64,000 nt of DNA from an uncultured Anaerolineae bacterium. GTDB lineage: Bacteria; Chloroflexota; Anaerolineae; J036; Brachytrichaceae. Position numbers and translations under genes: made by a program. Positions 47,482 through 56,487 of the stretch are shown here, piece after piece. Each line of letters begins with the position of its first letter. The stretch's first letter is position 1. Where the stretch lies: positions 62,001 through 126,000 of the forward strand of contig CALHLE010000046.1 in assembly GCA_938034415.1 (NCBI GenBank), written 5' to 3'. A model generated the notes under the pieces. It was not told where the DNA came from. It was given only the letters and a program-made list of their open reading frames with translations, and searched no databases.

Positions 47482-47520
47482 GCCCAGGGCGTGACTCGTA
47501 TGGTGCGCGCATCACCCTGG
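47482..47520 (+). other. Hairpin in the glgP leader
   Basis: CCCAGGG-C-GTGA pairs with TCACCCTGGG, an 11-bp stem with one bulged C and a 17-base loop, ending 55 bases before the Shine-Dalgarno site. Confidence 0.45.
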
Positions 47521-47586
47521 GCTGGCGCGTGCAGGTCCCAGACCCGCGGATTGCGGTGCAATTTAAGGAATCATCAGGAGGTATCT

Positions 47587-49776
47587 GTGTCAGAGATCGT
47601 CGTTGAGTCTCTCTGCAGCCTGTTGCCGAAACGCATTCAGAAGCTGGGAGAGATTGCTTACAACCTTTGGTGGACTTGGCATCCCGAAGCGCAACGCATC
47701 TTCCAACGCATCGATCCGGTGTTGTGGGAGGAGGTGTATCACAATCCGGTCAAATTCCTGCGTCGCGTGCCGCGCAAGGCGCTCACAGACGCGATCAAGG
47801 ATCGGCGCCTGCTGGACGCTTACGACCGCGCCGCAGCCGAGTTCACCGCCTACATGAACGGCCGTGAAAGCGGCAACAGCAAACCCTGGTTTGAAAGCGA
47901 CGCTCACGCATGGCCAACGCAGCGGGGTGTCGTGGCTTACTTTTCGTTCGAGTTCGGCCTGACCGAGGCGCTGCCGATGTACGCCGGCGGACTCGGCGTC
48001 TTGGCCGCCGACCACCTCAAGGAGGCCAGCGACCTGGGCGTGCCGATGGTCGGGTTGGGCTTCCTCTATCTGCAGGGCTACTTCCGCCAGCGGATCACCG
48101 AGGACGGCTGGCAGGAAGCCGAGTATGAGCATCTCGATTTCGAGCAGTTGCCGATCATCCAGGTGCACGACGATGCCGGCGACCCGCTGGTGCTGTGCGT
48201 GGAATTGCCGGGGCGCTGCGTGTACTTCAACTTGTGGAAGGCCCAGGTGGGGCGGGTGCCGCTCTACCTGATAGACACCGACCTGCCGGAGAACGCGCCT
48301 CAGGACCGCGTGCTCACACAGCGCCTGTATAGCCCCGATCCCGACACACGCATCAACCAGGAGATGGTGCTGGGCATCGGCGGCGTGCGCGCGCTGCGCG
48401 CGTTGAAGATCAACCCGGCCGTCTGGCACATGAACGAGGGGCACTCCGCGTTCAGCACGCTCGAACGCGCCCGCGAGCTGGTCAAACAGGGCATGAGCTT
48501 CGAGCAGGCCAGGGAGATAGTGCGCCAGAGCACGGTGTTCACCACTCATACACCCGTGCCCGCCGGCAACGACCGCTTCCCGAAGTGGCAGATAGACCAA
48601 CACCTGAACGGCCTGTGGAACGAGCTGGGACTCACCCGCGAGGAGTTCATGGCGCTGGCGGAGGACGAAGGGGCTTTTGGGATGACGCCGCTGGCGCTGC
48701 GCATGTCGGCCAAGGCCAACGGTGTGAGCGAGCTGCACGGCGAGGTCTCGCGCGCGATGTGGCGGTGGGTATACCCTAATCAGCCCCCACCGATCTCGCA
48801 CATCACCAACGGCGTGCACACGGCCACCTGGCTGGCGCGACGGATGCGCCGGCTGTTCGACGAATATCTCGGCGCCGGCTGGTACGCCCGCTTGGACGAC
48901 CCGGCCACTTGGCAGCTCATCCACGAGATCCCCGACGACGAGCTGTGGGCGGTGCGCAAACACCTCAAGCGCAAGCTGGCCCAGTTCATGCGCGAGCGCG
49001 CCCGCGCCAAGTGGGTCACGCACAGCCAGCACCCGGTGCAGACCATTGCCAGCGGCGTGATGATTGACCCCAACGCGCTAACCATCGGCTTCGCGCGTCG
49101 GTTCGCCACTTATAAGCGCGCCTCGCTCATCCTGCGCGACATCCCGCGATTGCTGCGCATCCTCAACAATCCGGCGCGGCCTGTGCAGATCATCTACGCC
49201 GGCAAAGCGCATCCTAACGACGAGCCTGGCAAGCGCCTCATCCAGGAGCTGTATCGGGTGATCAAGAACGCCGATACCGCCGGGCGCATGGTGTTTATTG
49301 AGGACTACGACATCAACGTGGCACGCCATCTGGTTCAGGGCGTGGACGTGTGGATGAACACGCCGCGCAGGCCCTACGAGGCCAGCGGCACGAGCGGCAT
49401 GAAGGCCGCGCTCAACGGCGCGATCAACTTCAGCGTACTTGACGGCTGGTGGCGCGAGGCGTATGACGGGACAAACGGCTGGGCCATCGGCGAAGACCGC
49501 GCCTATGACAGCCCGGAAGAACAAGATCGAGTAGACTGCGAGTCGCTGTTCAATACCCTGGAGCACGAGATCGTCCCGCTCTACTACGACACGGACGACG
49601 ACGGCATCCCGCATCGCTGGCTACAGCGCGCGAAAGCATCCATCGCCTCGATTGCGCCGCGCTTCAGCACCCGCCGCATGCTGAAGCAGTATGTCGAGGA
49701 GATGTATGCGCCGCTGGTCAACCACTCGGCTGAGACTTCAAGCGGGCGCCTGGTCGGCGAACCGCTGCGGGTGTGA
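47587..49776 (+). CDS. glgP: Alpha-glucan (glycogen) phosphorylase
   Basis: 729 residues from GTG 47587, with AGGAGG at 47576-47581. This is the short phosphorylase type beginning near EIAYNLWWTWHPEAQRIFQ. The glucan- and phosphate-site segments are present: AYFSFEFGLTEALPMYAGGLGVLAADHLK, HMNEGHSAF, and the PLP-Lys region EASGTSGMKAALNGA near residue 600. It releases glucose-1-phosphate from glycogen or maltodextrin. It is divergent from the pentose phosphate operon, whose isomerase and dehydrogenase consume the glucose-6-phosphate it yields after mutase action. Confidence 0.94.
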   Translation: MSEIVVESLCSLLPKRIQKLGEIAYNLWWTWHPEAQRIFQRIDPVLWEEVYHNPVKFLRRVPRKALTDAIKDRRLLDAYDRAAAEFTAYMNGRESGNSKPWFESDAHAWPTQRGVVAYFSFEFGLTEALPMYAGGLGVLAADHLKEASDLGVPMVGLGFLYLQGYFRQRITEDGWQEAEYEHLDFEQLPIIQVHDDAGDPLVLCVELPGRCVYFNLWKAQVGRVPLYLIDTDLPENAPQDRVLTQRLYSPDPDTRINQEMVLGIGGVRALRALKINPAVWHMNEGHSAFSTLERARELVKQGMSFEQAREIVRQSTVFTTHTPVPAGNDRFPKWQIDQHLNGLWNELGLTREEFMALAEDEGAFGMTPLALRMSAKANGVSELHGEVSRAMWRWVYPNQPPPISHITNGVHTATWLARRMRRLFDEYLGAGWYARLDDPATWQLIHEIPDDELWAVRKHLKRKLAQFMRERARAKWVTHSQHPVQTIASGVMIDPNALTIGFARRFATYKRASLILRDIPRLLRILNNPARPVQIIYAGKAHPNDEPGKRLIQELYRVIKNADTAGRMVFIEDYDINVARHLVQGVDVWMNTPRRPYEASGTSGMKAALNGAINFSVLDGWWREAYDGTNGWAIGEDRAYDSPEEQDRVDCESLFNTLEHEIVPLYYDTDDDGIPHRWLQRAKASIASIAPRFSTRRMLKQYVEEMYAPLVNHSAETSSGRLVGEPLRV

Positions 49777-49814
49777 ACGTGTAGCCCATCCACAGCGCAG
49801 CGCGCTTGGGGCCG

Positions 49815-50837
49815 CTATCGAGCGGCAAAATGCGCATCCAGTAGCGCGATGACGGCGCGCGGCTCATCCCAATGAGCCAGCGCGCCGGCGTTCGGCAGCG
49901 ATTGAATGCGCCAGTTCGGCTTGTTGCAAAACTCACCCACCAGCTCATAGCCGGCAAAAGGGTCCTGGCCGAAGATCGCCAAACACGGCTGCGGCAACTC
50001 GCGATATACCTCTAGGATAGTCGGGGTAAAGAGCTGGAAGGCGAGGAAGTAATACGGCGCATTTTCGGCAAGCGGCTGGTGGCTGGTGGCGTAGGCGTAA
50101 TCCACCAGCGAGCGATTGAGCCGAGTGCGGCGGCTGGATTGTAGAAAGAAACGCAAGCCCAAGCGCGAGGTGAGCAAGTCATAGATCGGACGACGCCAGA
50201 CCGGCACGCGCAGCGCGCTGAGGAGCAGATTGCTGGCGCGCAGCGACCTGCTGCGATAGCTGAAGCCGGTTGGGGAGAGGAAAGCCAGCGAGCGAAACAG
50301 CGACGGGCGCGCCTGCGCCGCCAGGGCGAGAAACTCGCTCCCCAGCGACAACGCCACTGCATCTACGCTCGCGCCGTCCAACTCTTGCTCGATTAGGTCA
50401 AGGATAGCATCGCGAAACAGCTTCGGCTTATAGGCGCGGTCACTCCGATCCGAGAAGCCGTAGCCCGGAAAGTCCAGGGCAATCACCCGCCGCGACTGCG
50501 CATAATGCTCATAAAGTGGCTTCATCTCGAACGATGAAGCCGCCGCATTAATCGAGTGAAGCAAAACCAGCGGCGGCGCGCCCTTGCGAAGCGGTCCGGC
50601 GACGTAGTACGCCAACTGTCCTGCGCGTCGCCCACGGAAACGAACCAACTCGCCATCAAGTGCTGCCGTCAGCGGCACGTTGTGATTGACATAGTTGCGC
50701 GACCAGGCGATCAACGACAGGCCCAGCCCTAGAAAGGCGCCCATGGCAGCGGCTAACGCAACGGGCTGCAGAGCCGGTTGACCAGGCGATGTGCGATCTG
50801 GCGTAGATGTGATGTTCCGTGTAGGCGTCTGCGGCAT
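49815..50837 (-). CDS. Alpha/beta-hydrolase with N-terminal membrane segment
   Basis: 340 residues from the ATG at 50837, with AAAGGAAA upstream; a longer frame to 50978 has no support. A hydrophobic helix lies near residues 30-48, then the hydrolase fold: LVLLHSINAAASSFEM with the oxyanion His, DFPGYGFSD, and the nucleophile elbow LSLGSE (Ser about 180). The final GALAHWDEP carries the catalytic His. It resembles haloalkane-dehalogenase-like and esterase families. The substrate is unknown. Confidence 0.82.
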   Translation of the reverse strand: MPQTPTRNITSTPDRTSPGQPALQPVALAAAMGAFLGLGLSLIAWSRNYVNHNVPLTAALDGELVRFRGRRAGQLAYYVAGPLRKGAPPLVLLHSINAAASSFEMKPLYEHYAQSRRVIALDFPGYGFSDRSDRAYKPKLFRDAILDLIEQELDGASVDAVALSLGSEFLALAAQARPSLFRSLAFLSPTGFSYRSRSLRASNLLLSALRVPVWRRPIYDLLTSRLGLRFFLQSSRRTRLNRSLVDYAYATSHQPLAENAPYYFLAFQLFTPTILEVYRELPQPCLAIFGQDPFAGYELVGEFCNKPNWRIQSLPNAGALAHWDEPRAVIALLDAHFAAR

Positions 50838-51085
50838 AGAGCAATTTCCTTTCGTATTGGATGAGGTCGCAGTTGTTCTCCTCGCGGACAGGCCGCGTAT
50901 CCATATATCAGCCCAGCATTGCAGATAAGAATCGGCATAGGCCGCCGTTGCACCGTTGCGCATCCGATGATAGCGCAAGCGTAGCGGAGGATGTTAAGCT
51001 GCCGGTTCTGCCCTGAATGCGCAGCAAACCAAGCGCCCAAAACGTCAGCGATGAGCAGGTGCCCCTGCATCAGGCAAAGGTGCGC
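50838..51085. other. Intergenic spacer, nothing recognised
   Basis: Between the PfkB kinase gene and the alpha/beta-hydrolase gene. A minus-strand open frame of 105 codons crosses part of it but lacks a ribosome-binding site and any family resemblance. Confidence 0.4.
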
Positions 51086-52183
51086 CTAAACGGCGCTCAC
51101 CCTGTCGCGGAGGAACGCTGCGCGGCGATCTATTTCGTCTTTATCTTGCGCCGCGCGGAGGATGAAGAGAGGGCCGTAATCCTGTATGGCCAGCGAAGCC
51201 GCCACCGCGCCGGCGATCGCTGCGCGCACGGGATCGCCATGTGCGACGAAATCGGCCATGAAACCGCCGCAAAACGCATCTCCGGCGCCGGTCACATCCA
51301 CGACAAGCACCGGCAGCGCCGGCACATGCCAAAATCGCCTGCTGCGGCGCTCGTGCACCAGCGCGCCATCTGCGCCGAGTTTGAGCACCACCACGCGCGG
51401 CCCGCGCTCGGCGAACCACTCGGCGCATTGCCGGACATCTACCTTCGCCGGTTCGTCATACAGCAGGCTTTTAACTTCTTGGACGCTGGGCAGAAAGACG
51501 TCCACCTGGGCCAGCATCGCTTCCACGTATGGCATTAGCCTCGGTCGCATCGCGCGCTCGCCCGGGTCGGCGCTGACGATGCTGACGCCATGGCGTCGCG
51601 CCACCTCGGGCAGATACCGCTGCGCGCGAATGCTGCTTGGGGCGACGTGCAGCCCAACTGCCGGTTTGCCGCCTTCGCCGGACGGTGATCCGGGAGGATC
51701 AGGAGTGAGCGGCGAGGAAGCGGTGGCCGGATGAAGCGCCGATGCGTATAGCTCAAAGTCTTCGGGAGTAAAAGCGAGCGGCTCGTAGCAATGCGGATCG
51801 TCCTGTCCGGGCGTAGAATGCACGTAGTCGCGCAGCGCAGCCGGCAACGGCAAGCCCCAGCGGGCAAAGTGCTTGGCCGGTTCGGTATCTACGCGCGTGT
51901 TCTCATCGAGGTAGGCGTAGAACGTGCGATGATCCTGTGAGCCAGGCACCCGACGAATGCCGCGCACATCGAAGCCACAGTCGCGCAGGTCATCCAGCCA
52001 ACTTGCGGGGTAATTATCGCCAACGCGGGCGAGGATGGCGACGCGCTCCAGCCACACCCGCGCGCCGGCGGCAGCGTAGAGCGCATTGCCGCCCATCTCC
52101 ATCAGCCGCGCTTCGCCGCGGGCCGTGATGATGTAATCGGTGCGCAGCCCGCCGCAACACAACAACGCGGGCACCCGGTTCAC
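51086..52183 (-). CDS. PfkB-family carbohydrate/nucleoside kinase
   Basis: 365 residues with a GTG start at 52183, whose last two bases belong to the TGA of the BtpA-family gene (GTGA), so translation is coupled. Features: CGGLRTDYI at the N-terminus, GGNALYAAAGARVW binding the sugar, and the anion-hole signature DVTGAGDAFCGGFMADFV, whose Asp is the catalytic base. A Pro/Gly-rich insertion near residues 160-180 is unusual. Ribokinase- or adenosine-kinase-like activity is possible; the substrate is unknown. Confidence 0.85.
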   Translation of the reverse strand: MNRVPALLCCGGLRTDYIITARGEARLMEMGGNALYAAAGARVWLERVAILARVGDNYPASWLDDLRDCGFDVRGIRRVPGSQDHRTFYAYLDENTRVDTEPAKHFARWGLPLPAALRDYVHSTPGQDDPHCYEPLAFTPEDFELYASALHPATASSPLTPDPPGSPSGEGGKPAVGLHVAPSSIRAQRYLPEVARRHGVSIVSADPGERAMRPRLMPYVEAMLAQVDVFLPSVQEVKSLLYDEPAKVDVRQCAEWFAERGPRVVVLKLGADGALVHERRSRRFWHVPALPVLVVDVTGAGDAFCGGFMADFVAHGDPVRAAIAGAVAASLAIQDYGPLFILRAAQDKDEIDRRAAFLRDRVSAV

Positions 52184-52980
52184 TTCGCCAAAGCGACCAG
52201 TTCGCGCACCTTCTCGACGTCCCACTCAACCGGCACGCCATCGCGGGGTGGCAAGCCGCGACGAATGAACGCGGCATGCACGATGAAGTGGTCGGCCCGG
52301 TTGACGAAAAACTTCATCGCTTGCGGCGAAGCGCCCCCGCCCAGGATGAGCGGCACGGGCAGCTTGAGTGGTTTTACCTCGTCGAACATGCGAATAGACT
52401 GCTCGGGCGTCCGGCCGGTCAGGATGAGGCCGTCGGCGCGACCAAACTCGACGGCTTGACGGCACATGTCCGGCAGCGGAATGGGCGCCAGAGGCTCACC
52501 CAACCGGTCATACACATCGGCCAGGATCTTGATGTGCTGCGCGTTGAGATGATGGCGCGTCTTGATGGCTTCGTAGGCCACGCCCTGCACGATCCCCTCG
52601 GCCTTCAGCATCGCACCGACGTAGACTTTGATGCGCACGAACTGCGCGCCGATGGCATGCGCGATCTCGATGGATTCTTTGCCACTGTTCTGCATCAGAC
52701 ACACGCCCAACGCCACATCGGGGAAGGCACGACGGAGTTCCTGACCGACCGTTGTCATGTGCGACACGGTGTGTTCGGCCACATGCGGACCGACCGGCGT
52801 GTCGTTCACGTCCTGAAAATAGAACGCGCGCACCCCGCCTTCGTAGGCGATCTGCGCGTGGATCAGCGCATGGTCAATGATCTTCTGTAAGGGCTGAAAG
52901 TCGGGGCGAAAGGATTCCCGGGACGGCAACAGATGAATCGCAGCGATGATGCGAGGGAGCTTTGTGGAGTCGGTTGTCAT
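52180..52980 (-). CDS. BtpA/SgcQ family TIM-barrel protein
   Basis: 266 residues from the ATG at 52980. The barrel pattern AAIHLLPSRES, GVRAFYFQDVND, QFVRIKVYVGAM, ADGLILTGRTP and LILGGGASPQ matches BtpA/SgcQ proteins. BtpA was linked to photosystem I stability in cyanobacteria, and SgcQ to a sugar operon in E. coli; the reaction of neither is firmly known. It overlaps the PfkB kinase start, so the two probably act on one substrate. Photosynthesis cannot be inferred from this gene alone. Confidence 0.8.
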   Translation of the reverse strand: MTTDSTKLPRIIAAIHLLPSRESFRPDFQPLQKIIDHALIHAQIAYEGGVRAFYFQDVNDTPVGPHVAEHTVSHMTTVGQELRRAFPDVALGVCLMQNSGKESIEIAHAIGAQFVRIKVYVGAMLKAEGIVQGVAYEAIKTRHHLNAQHIKILADVYDRLGEPLAPIPLPDMCRQAVEFGRADGLILTGRTPEQSIRMFDEVKPLKLPVPLILGGGASPQAMKFFVNRADHFIVHAAFIRRGLPPRDGVPVEWDVEKVRELVALAK

Positions 52981-53086
52981 AGGCCTGTGCAACTACCGGT
53001 AGCAGCTTGGGTATGAGGCTAGATTGTAACGGAAGATGAGCGCCCAGCACACGTGACTGCCTCTGCACAATTCGGCGTCACCACCT

Positions 53087-54313
53087 CTACGGCAAATAGA
53101 GCAACGGATTCTGCGGCACGCCGCCGTAGCGAATCTCAAAGTGCAGGTGCGGGCCGGTTGAATTGCCAGTGCTGCCCATCGCGCCGATGATCTGCCCGCG
53201 CGAGACGGCCTGGCCGGGATCCACATACCACTGGCTCAAGTGCGCATAGAGCGTGGAGAAGCCGTTGCCGTGGTCTATCTGCACCATGTAACCATAGCCG
53301 ACGTTGCTCCAGCCGGCGTAGGTCACATAGCCGCCGTCGGACGCATAGATCGGTATGCCGATGGCGTTGGCGATGTCGATGGCGCGGTGATAGTAGCGGA
53401 AGCCCTGAGAGATGTAGCCGCGCGCCGGCCAAGCGAACGCTCCGCCGGCAGTGAAGCGCGGGGCGGGTCCGGCATAGCCGGCGCCGCTGGCCGGCGCGCG
53501 CCTGACGTCAACCTGGACGACGCGCGGGACAAACGGCTTAATTCCGCCGGGCACGACGATCCGCATGCCGGGCAACAGATTCGCACCGTTTGACAAATTG
53601 TTCAACGGCGAATTCAGGATATCCTCCACTTTGGCCTTGAATCGCTCGGCGATGCCCGAGAGGGTGTCGTTAGCCTCAACCGTGTATAAAATGCCATCCA
53701 CCGGCAGGATGTTAAGCACCTGGCCGACCCGCAATACGTCGGGGTTGTCCTCGATCTCTCGATTCGACCACACAATTGTGGTGGGCAGCAGACCGAAGCG
53801 CTGCGCGATGGTCTCGACGTTGTCACCCGGCTTGACGGTGTAGGTGATGATGCCGGCCCGCGATTCGGCCGGCTTGGCCGCCGCGAACACCAGGTCGCGC
53901 ACGATGAGCGACGAATCCTGATTCGCCGCGCCGAAAGACGAGAATGGGCTGAGCAATGCGCCGGGCGCAGCGAGAACGTCGCCTCCGGTGAGGATGGTGG
54001 GCGAACGGGCGCCGCCTCGAGTCGCGCCGGATGGCGTAGGCGCGGCGATCGCTGCTGCGCTGCCCCTGCCGGCCGCTCTGGCGCCCAAGCCGGCCAGGAT
54101 CACGGCTAAGATCAACACACAGACGATCGCGCTATGCGCCGTGAAACGCCCGACGACGACAAGAGCGCGCCAGCGCGCATCCTCCGAACGCAGCAGCGCC
54201 TGGGCGGCCAACATCGCCTCGGTCGCGCGCTCGCGCATTGGCCGCACTAAGCGCTGCGCGCGCGCGGCGAGCCATTGGCGCTCAGCCGATTCGTGATTTC
54301 GTTCCGAGTCCAT
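53087..54313 (-). CDS. LysM and M23 peptidase protein (envelope)
   Basis: 408 residues. A charged cytoplasmic start of about 55 residues precedes a transmembrane helix (about 60-82), two LysM domains (TYTVKPGDNVETIAQRFG and LYTVEANDTLSGIAERFK) and a C-terminal M23 domain. The zinc site is intact: HRAID near residue 300 and HLHFE near the end. It should cut peptide bridges in peptidoglycan or activate amidases. The gene downstream of its paralogue is 89 bases away on the same strand. Confidence 0.9.
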   Translation of the reverse strand: MDSERNHESAERQWLAARAQRLVRPMRERATEAMLAAQALLRSEDARWRALVVVGRFTAHSAIVCVLILAVILAGLGARAAGRGSAAAIAAPTPSGATRGGARSPTILTGGDVLAAPGALLSPFSSFGAANQDSSLIVRDLVFAAAKPAESRAGIITYTVKPGDNVETIAQRFGLLPTTIVWSNREIEDNPDVLRVGQVLNILPVDGILYTVEANDTLSGIAERFKAKVEDILNSPLNNLSNGANLLPGMRIVVPGGIKPFVPRVVQVDVRRAPASGAGYAGPAPRFTAGGAFAWPARGYISQGFRYYHRAIDIANAIGIPIYASDGGYVTYAGWSNVGYGYMVQIDHGNGFSTLYAHLSQWYVDPGQAVSRGQIIGAMGSTGNSTGPHLHFEIRYGGVPQNPLLYLP

Positions 54314-54402
54314 GATGCACGAACGACCTTCCGAAGCGCCGGCGTCGACGAACTCGGCACACGCGCTGCTCAGAAGGTGACGCCAAAGCCGCTATTCTAC
54401 CG

Positions 54403-55599
54403 TCACGGCAACAGAGACCACGGGTTGACCGCGCGGCCGTTGTAGCGAATCTCATAATGTAGATGCGGGCCGGTCGAGCGTCCAACCGATCCGATCGCCG
54501 CAATCACCGCGCCGCGTTGCACCTGCTGGCCGCATTGCACGTATAGCCGGCTGGCGTGGGCGTAGAGGGTTTGATACCCGTTGCCGTGATCGAGCACGAC
54601 ATACTGGCCATAGCCCACCGGCCGGCCGGCCGCGTTCAACGAGTATCCGGCGTAGATCACCGTGCCGGCATCCGAAGCATAGATCGGCTCACCCAGGCGG
54701 CCCGCGATGTCCAAGCCCGGATGCACGTTGCTGAAGTTGTAGCCTGACAGATAGCGCCGGTTGGCCGGCCACACGAATGACCCCGTCCCCAACGGCGGGA
54801 TGGCGACTTCGCCGCATACGCCCACGCGATAAACGCGCACGCCGGACACCATGCGCCTCACCTCAACCGGCTTCGGCACTTGCCAGATCACTGTCTCGCG
54901 CTCGCCGCCCGGCACATAGATAACCTGGCCGATGCGCAGCGGTTGGTTGATGTCGCGCAGGCCGTTGATCGGTTCGCTCACGATGCGCTCCGGCGGCACG
55001 CGAAAGCGACGCGCCAAGCCGTCAATCGTGTCGCCCTCCTCAACTTCCACGATCAAGCCATTCTCCGGCGGGATGATGAGCTGCTGACCGATGCTAAGCA
55101 AGTCGGGGTTGTCTTTCAGGGTCTTGTAGTTTGACCATAAAATGGTCTCCGGCGTCAGGCCGAACTTGAGCGCGATGCCGAAGAGAGTATCACCCGCCAC
55201 CACCGAATAGGTGTTGAGTTGGCGCGGCCGTTTGCTCGTAGAGCCGCCCAGCGCGCTCGAATCGCTGCCGAGCGGCACGAAGTCGCGCTGGATCAGGTCG
55301 GGATTGGCTTCCGGCAACCCGCCGATGACAACCGGTTCTATGGTCGCGCGGATGCTCCGATTGATCGCCTGCACGCCGGGCAAGGAGAAGGGGGAACGGG
55401 AACCCACCTGCTCCGAATCGGCGGGGGCGCTCAGCCGCGCGCCGGCCAACAGACCTGCGCCCACCAGGATGGTGAGGATGAAGAAATGAGTCAGATAACG
55501 CGACAAGCCAGAGGCAGAATGCCGGGACTCGTAAGGTTGCAACGTCGGCAGGGGGCGACCAGCCCGGGACGGCAGTTCATAACGACTGCGCCGCTTCAT
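54403..55599 (-). CDS. LysM and M23 peptidase protein (paralogue)
   Basis: 398 residues with the same layout as its neighbour: basic start, a transmembrane helix near 33-53, two LysM domains (TYSVVAGDTLFGIALKFG and LIVEVEEGDTIDGLARRFR) and M23 with HPGLD and HLHYE. The two probably arose by duplication; the linkers have diverged. TATAAT on this strand ends eight bases before the ATG, so the mRNA is likely leaderless. It probably acts on peptidoglycan outside the membrane. Confidence 0.9.
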   Translation of the reverse strand: MKRRSRYELPSRAGRPLPTLQPYESRHSASGLSRYLTHFFILTILVGAGLLAGARLSAPADSEQVGSRSPFSLPGVQAINRSIRATIEPVVIGGLPEANPDLIQRDFVPLGSDSSALGGSTSKRPRQLNTYSVVAGDTLFGIALKFGLTPETILWSNYKTLKDNPDLLSIGQQLIIPPENGLIVEVEEGDTIDGLARRFRVPPERIVSEPINGLRDINQPLRIGQVIYVPGGERETVIWQVPKPVEVRRMVSGVRVYRVGVCGEVAIPPLGTGSFVWPANRRYLSGYNFSNVHPGLDIAGRLGEPIYASDAGTVIYAGYSLNAAGRPVGYGQYVVLDHGNGYQTLYAHASRLYVQCGQQVQRGAVIAAIGSVGRSTGPHLHYEIRYNGRAVNPWSLLP

Positions 55600-55607
55600 T
55601 CGTCGGC

Positions 55608-55613
55608 ATTATA
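55608..55613 (-). promoter_or_regulatory. -10 element, leaderless geometry
   Basis: TATAAT on the minus strand ends eight bases before the ATG at 55599. Confidence 0.55.
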
Positions 55614-55701
55614 ACGATGCGCGCATAAAATAGCAGCCTGAGCAGCGCCGTTCGAGAGTGACGAGGCTTTGGTCGCCGATTACGCAAGCTAACCGACTCG
55701 A

Positions 55702-56487
55702 TCAGGGGTAAAGATAGGGTTGCGCAGGCTGTTGCGTGGGCTCCACGCGCTCGGCGACAATGACCGGAATGCGCTCGCCGGCAAATTCGCCCATCGCAAA
55801 CTTGCCGACCACGCGCACCCAGCTATCTATTTCCAGCGTCTCGGCGTCTTTGGTTCGCACCAACAATCCCAGCGCCGTCGCATCGGCCACACAACAACTG
55901 ACGGCGAAGCGCGAAACCCAGAATTCATCTTGCCTGGCGCGTGCATCCTTGTAGACGAAGCCGATCACATCCGCTTCTTTGCCCTCGAAGGCGCTTAGAT
56001 CGGCAGCGCGCGAGAATTCGCGCAACCAGTCGAGGATGTTCTTCGGGCCGGTTGCGACGCGCTGCGCCTGCGTAACGCTCCCGGCGCGGTCGGGCGCGGT
56101 CAAACCAATGCCTCGGCTTTGGATCGCGCTTGCGCCGAGCGGCCGCGCCGGCGTGAAGAAGCCGAGCAGGGCCGGCAAGGCGAGCAGGCCCAACGCCAGC
56201 CACGACGCGCGATGGGCGTTCGGCCGGCGCGGGTGGCGCGCCTGAAGCGGAATCACCTCGAATTCGGCCAGCTTGCCCAGCGGCCGATCGAAGCGACGAT
56301 GCTGGCCAGCCTTGTAGGCCATCGTCATCGCCAGCGCCATGTAGATGAGGACGGCCACCAGCGACAACCACGCGAAGCGTTGGTTGATGTAGAAGGCGAG
56401 TGTGCCATCGCTGATCTTGGCGTAGAACATCAGACCAGACGCCGCCAGCACAACCGCCTTGAGAAGATACTCGACCCTCGGATTCAT
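55702..56487 (-). CDS. TIGR03943-family (YcgQ-like) membrane protein
   Basis: 261 residues. Two transmembrane helices fill the N-terminal 60 residues (YLLKAVVLAASGLMFYAKIS), a third lies near 95-115, and the C-terminal domain holds the family blocks FVYKDARARQDEFWVSRFAVSCCVADAT and WVRVVGKFA. In other bacteria this family is usually encoded beside a PF03773 permease. The only such permease here is in the zinc operon about 53 kb away. The start overlaps the esterase stop by 4 bases. Function is unknown; metal or anion export partnership is an inference. Confidence 0.83.
   Translation of the reverse strand: MNPRVEYLLKAVVLAASGLMFYAKISDGTLAFYINQRFAWLSLVAVLIYMALAMTMAYKAGQHRRFDRPLGKLAEFEVIPLQARHPRRPNAHRASWLALGLLALPALLGFFTPARPLGASAIQSRGIGLTAPDRAGSVTQAQRVATGPKNILDWLREFSRAADLSAFEGKEADVIGFVYKDARARQDEFWVSRFAVSCCVADATALGLLVRTKDAETLEIDSWVRVVGKFAMGEFAGERIPVIVAERVEPTQQPAQPYLYP

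Noticed and set aside
50753-51070. A 105-codon minus-strand frame between the hydrolase and kinase genes
   Set aside because: No ribosome-binding site, unusual composition, and part overlaps the hydrolase coding start.
51640-51740. Gly/Pro-rich stretch in the kinase as a frameshift
   Set aside because: The frame stays open and kinase motifs resume afterwards, so an insertion is the simpler reading.
52180-52980. BtpA-family gene as evidence of photosynthesis
   Set aside because: The family also occurs in non-phototrophs and no other photosynthesis gene is in the window.
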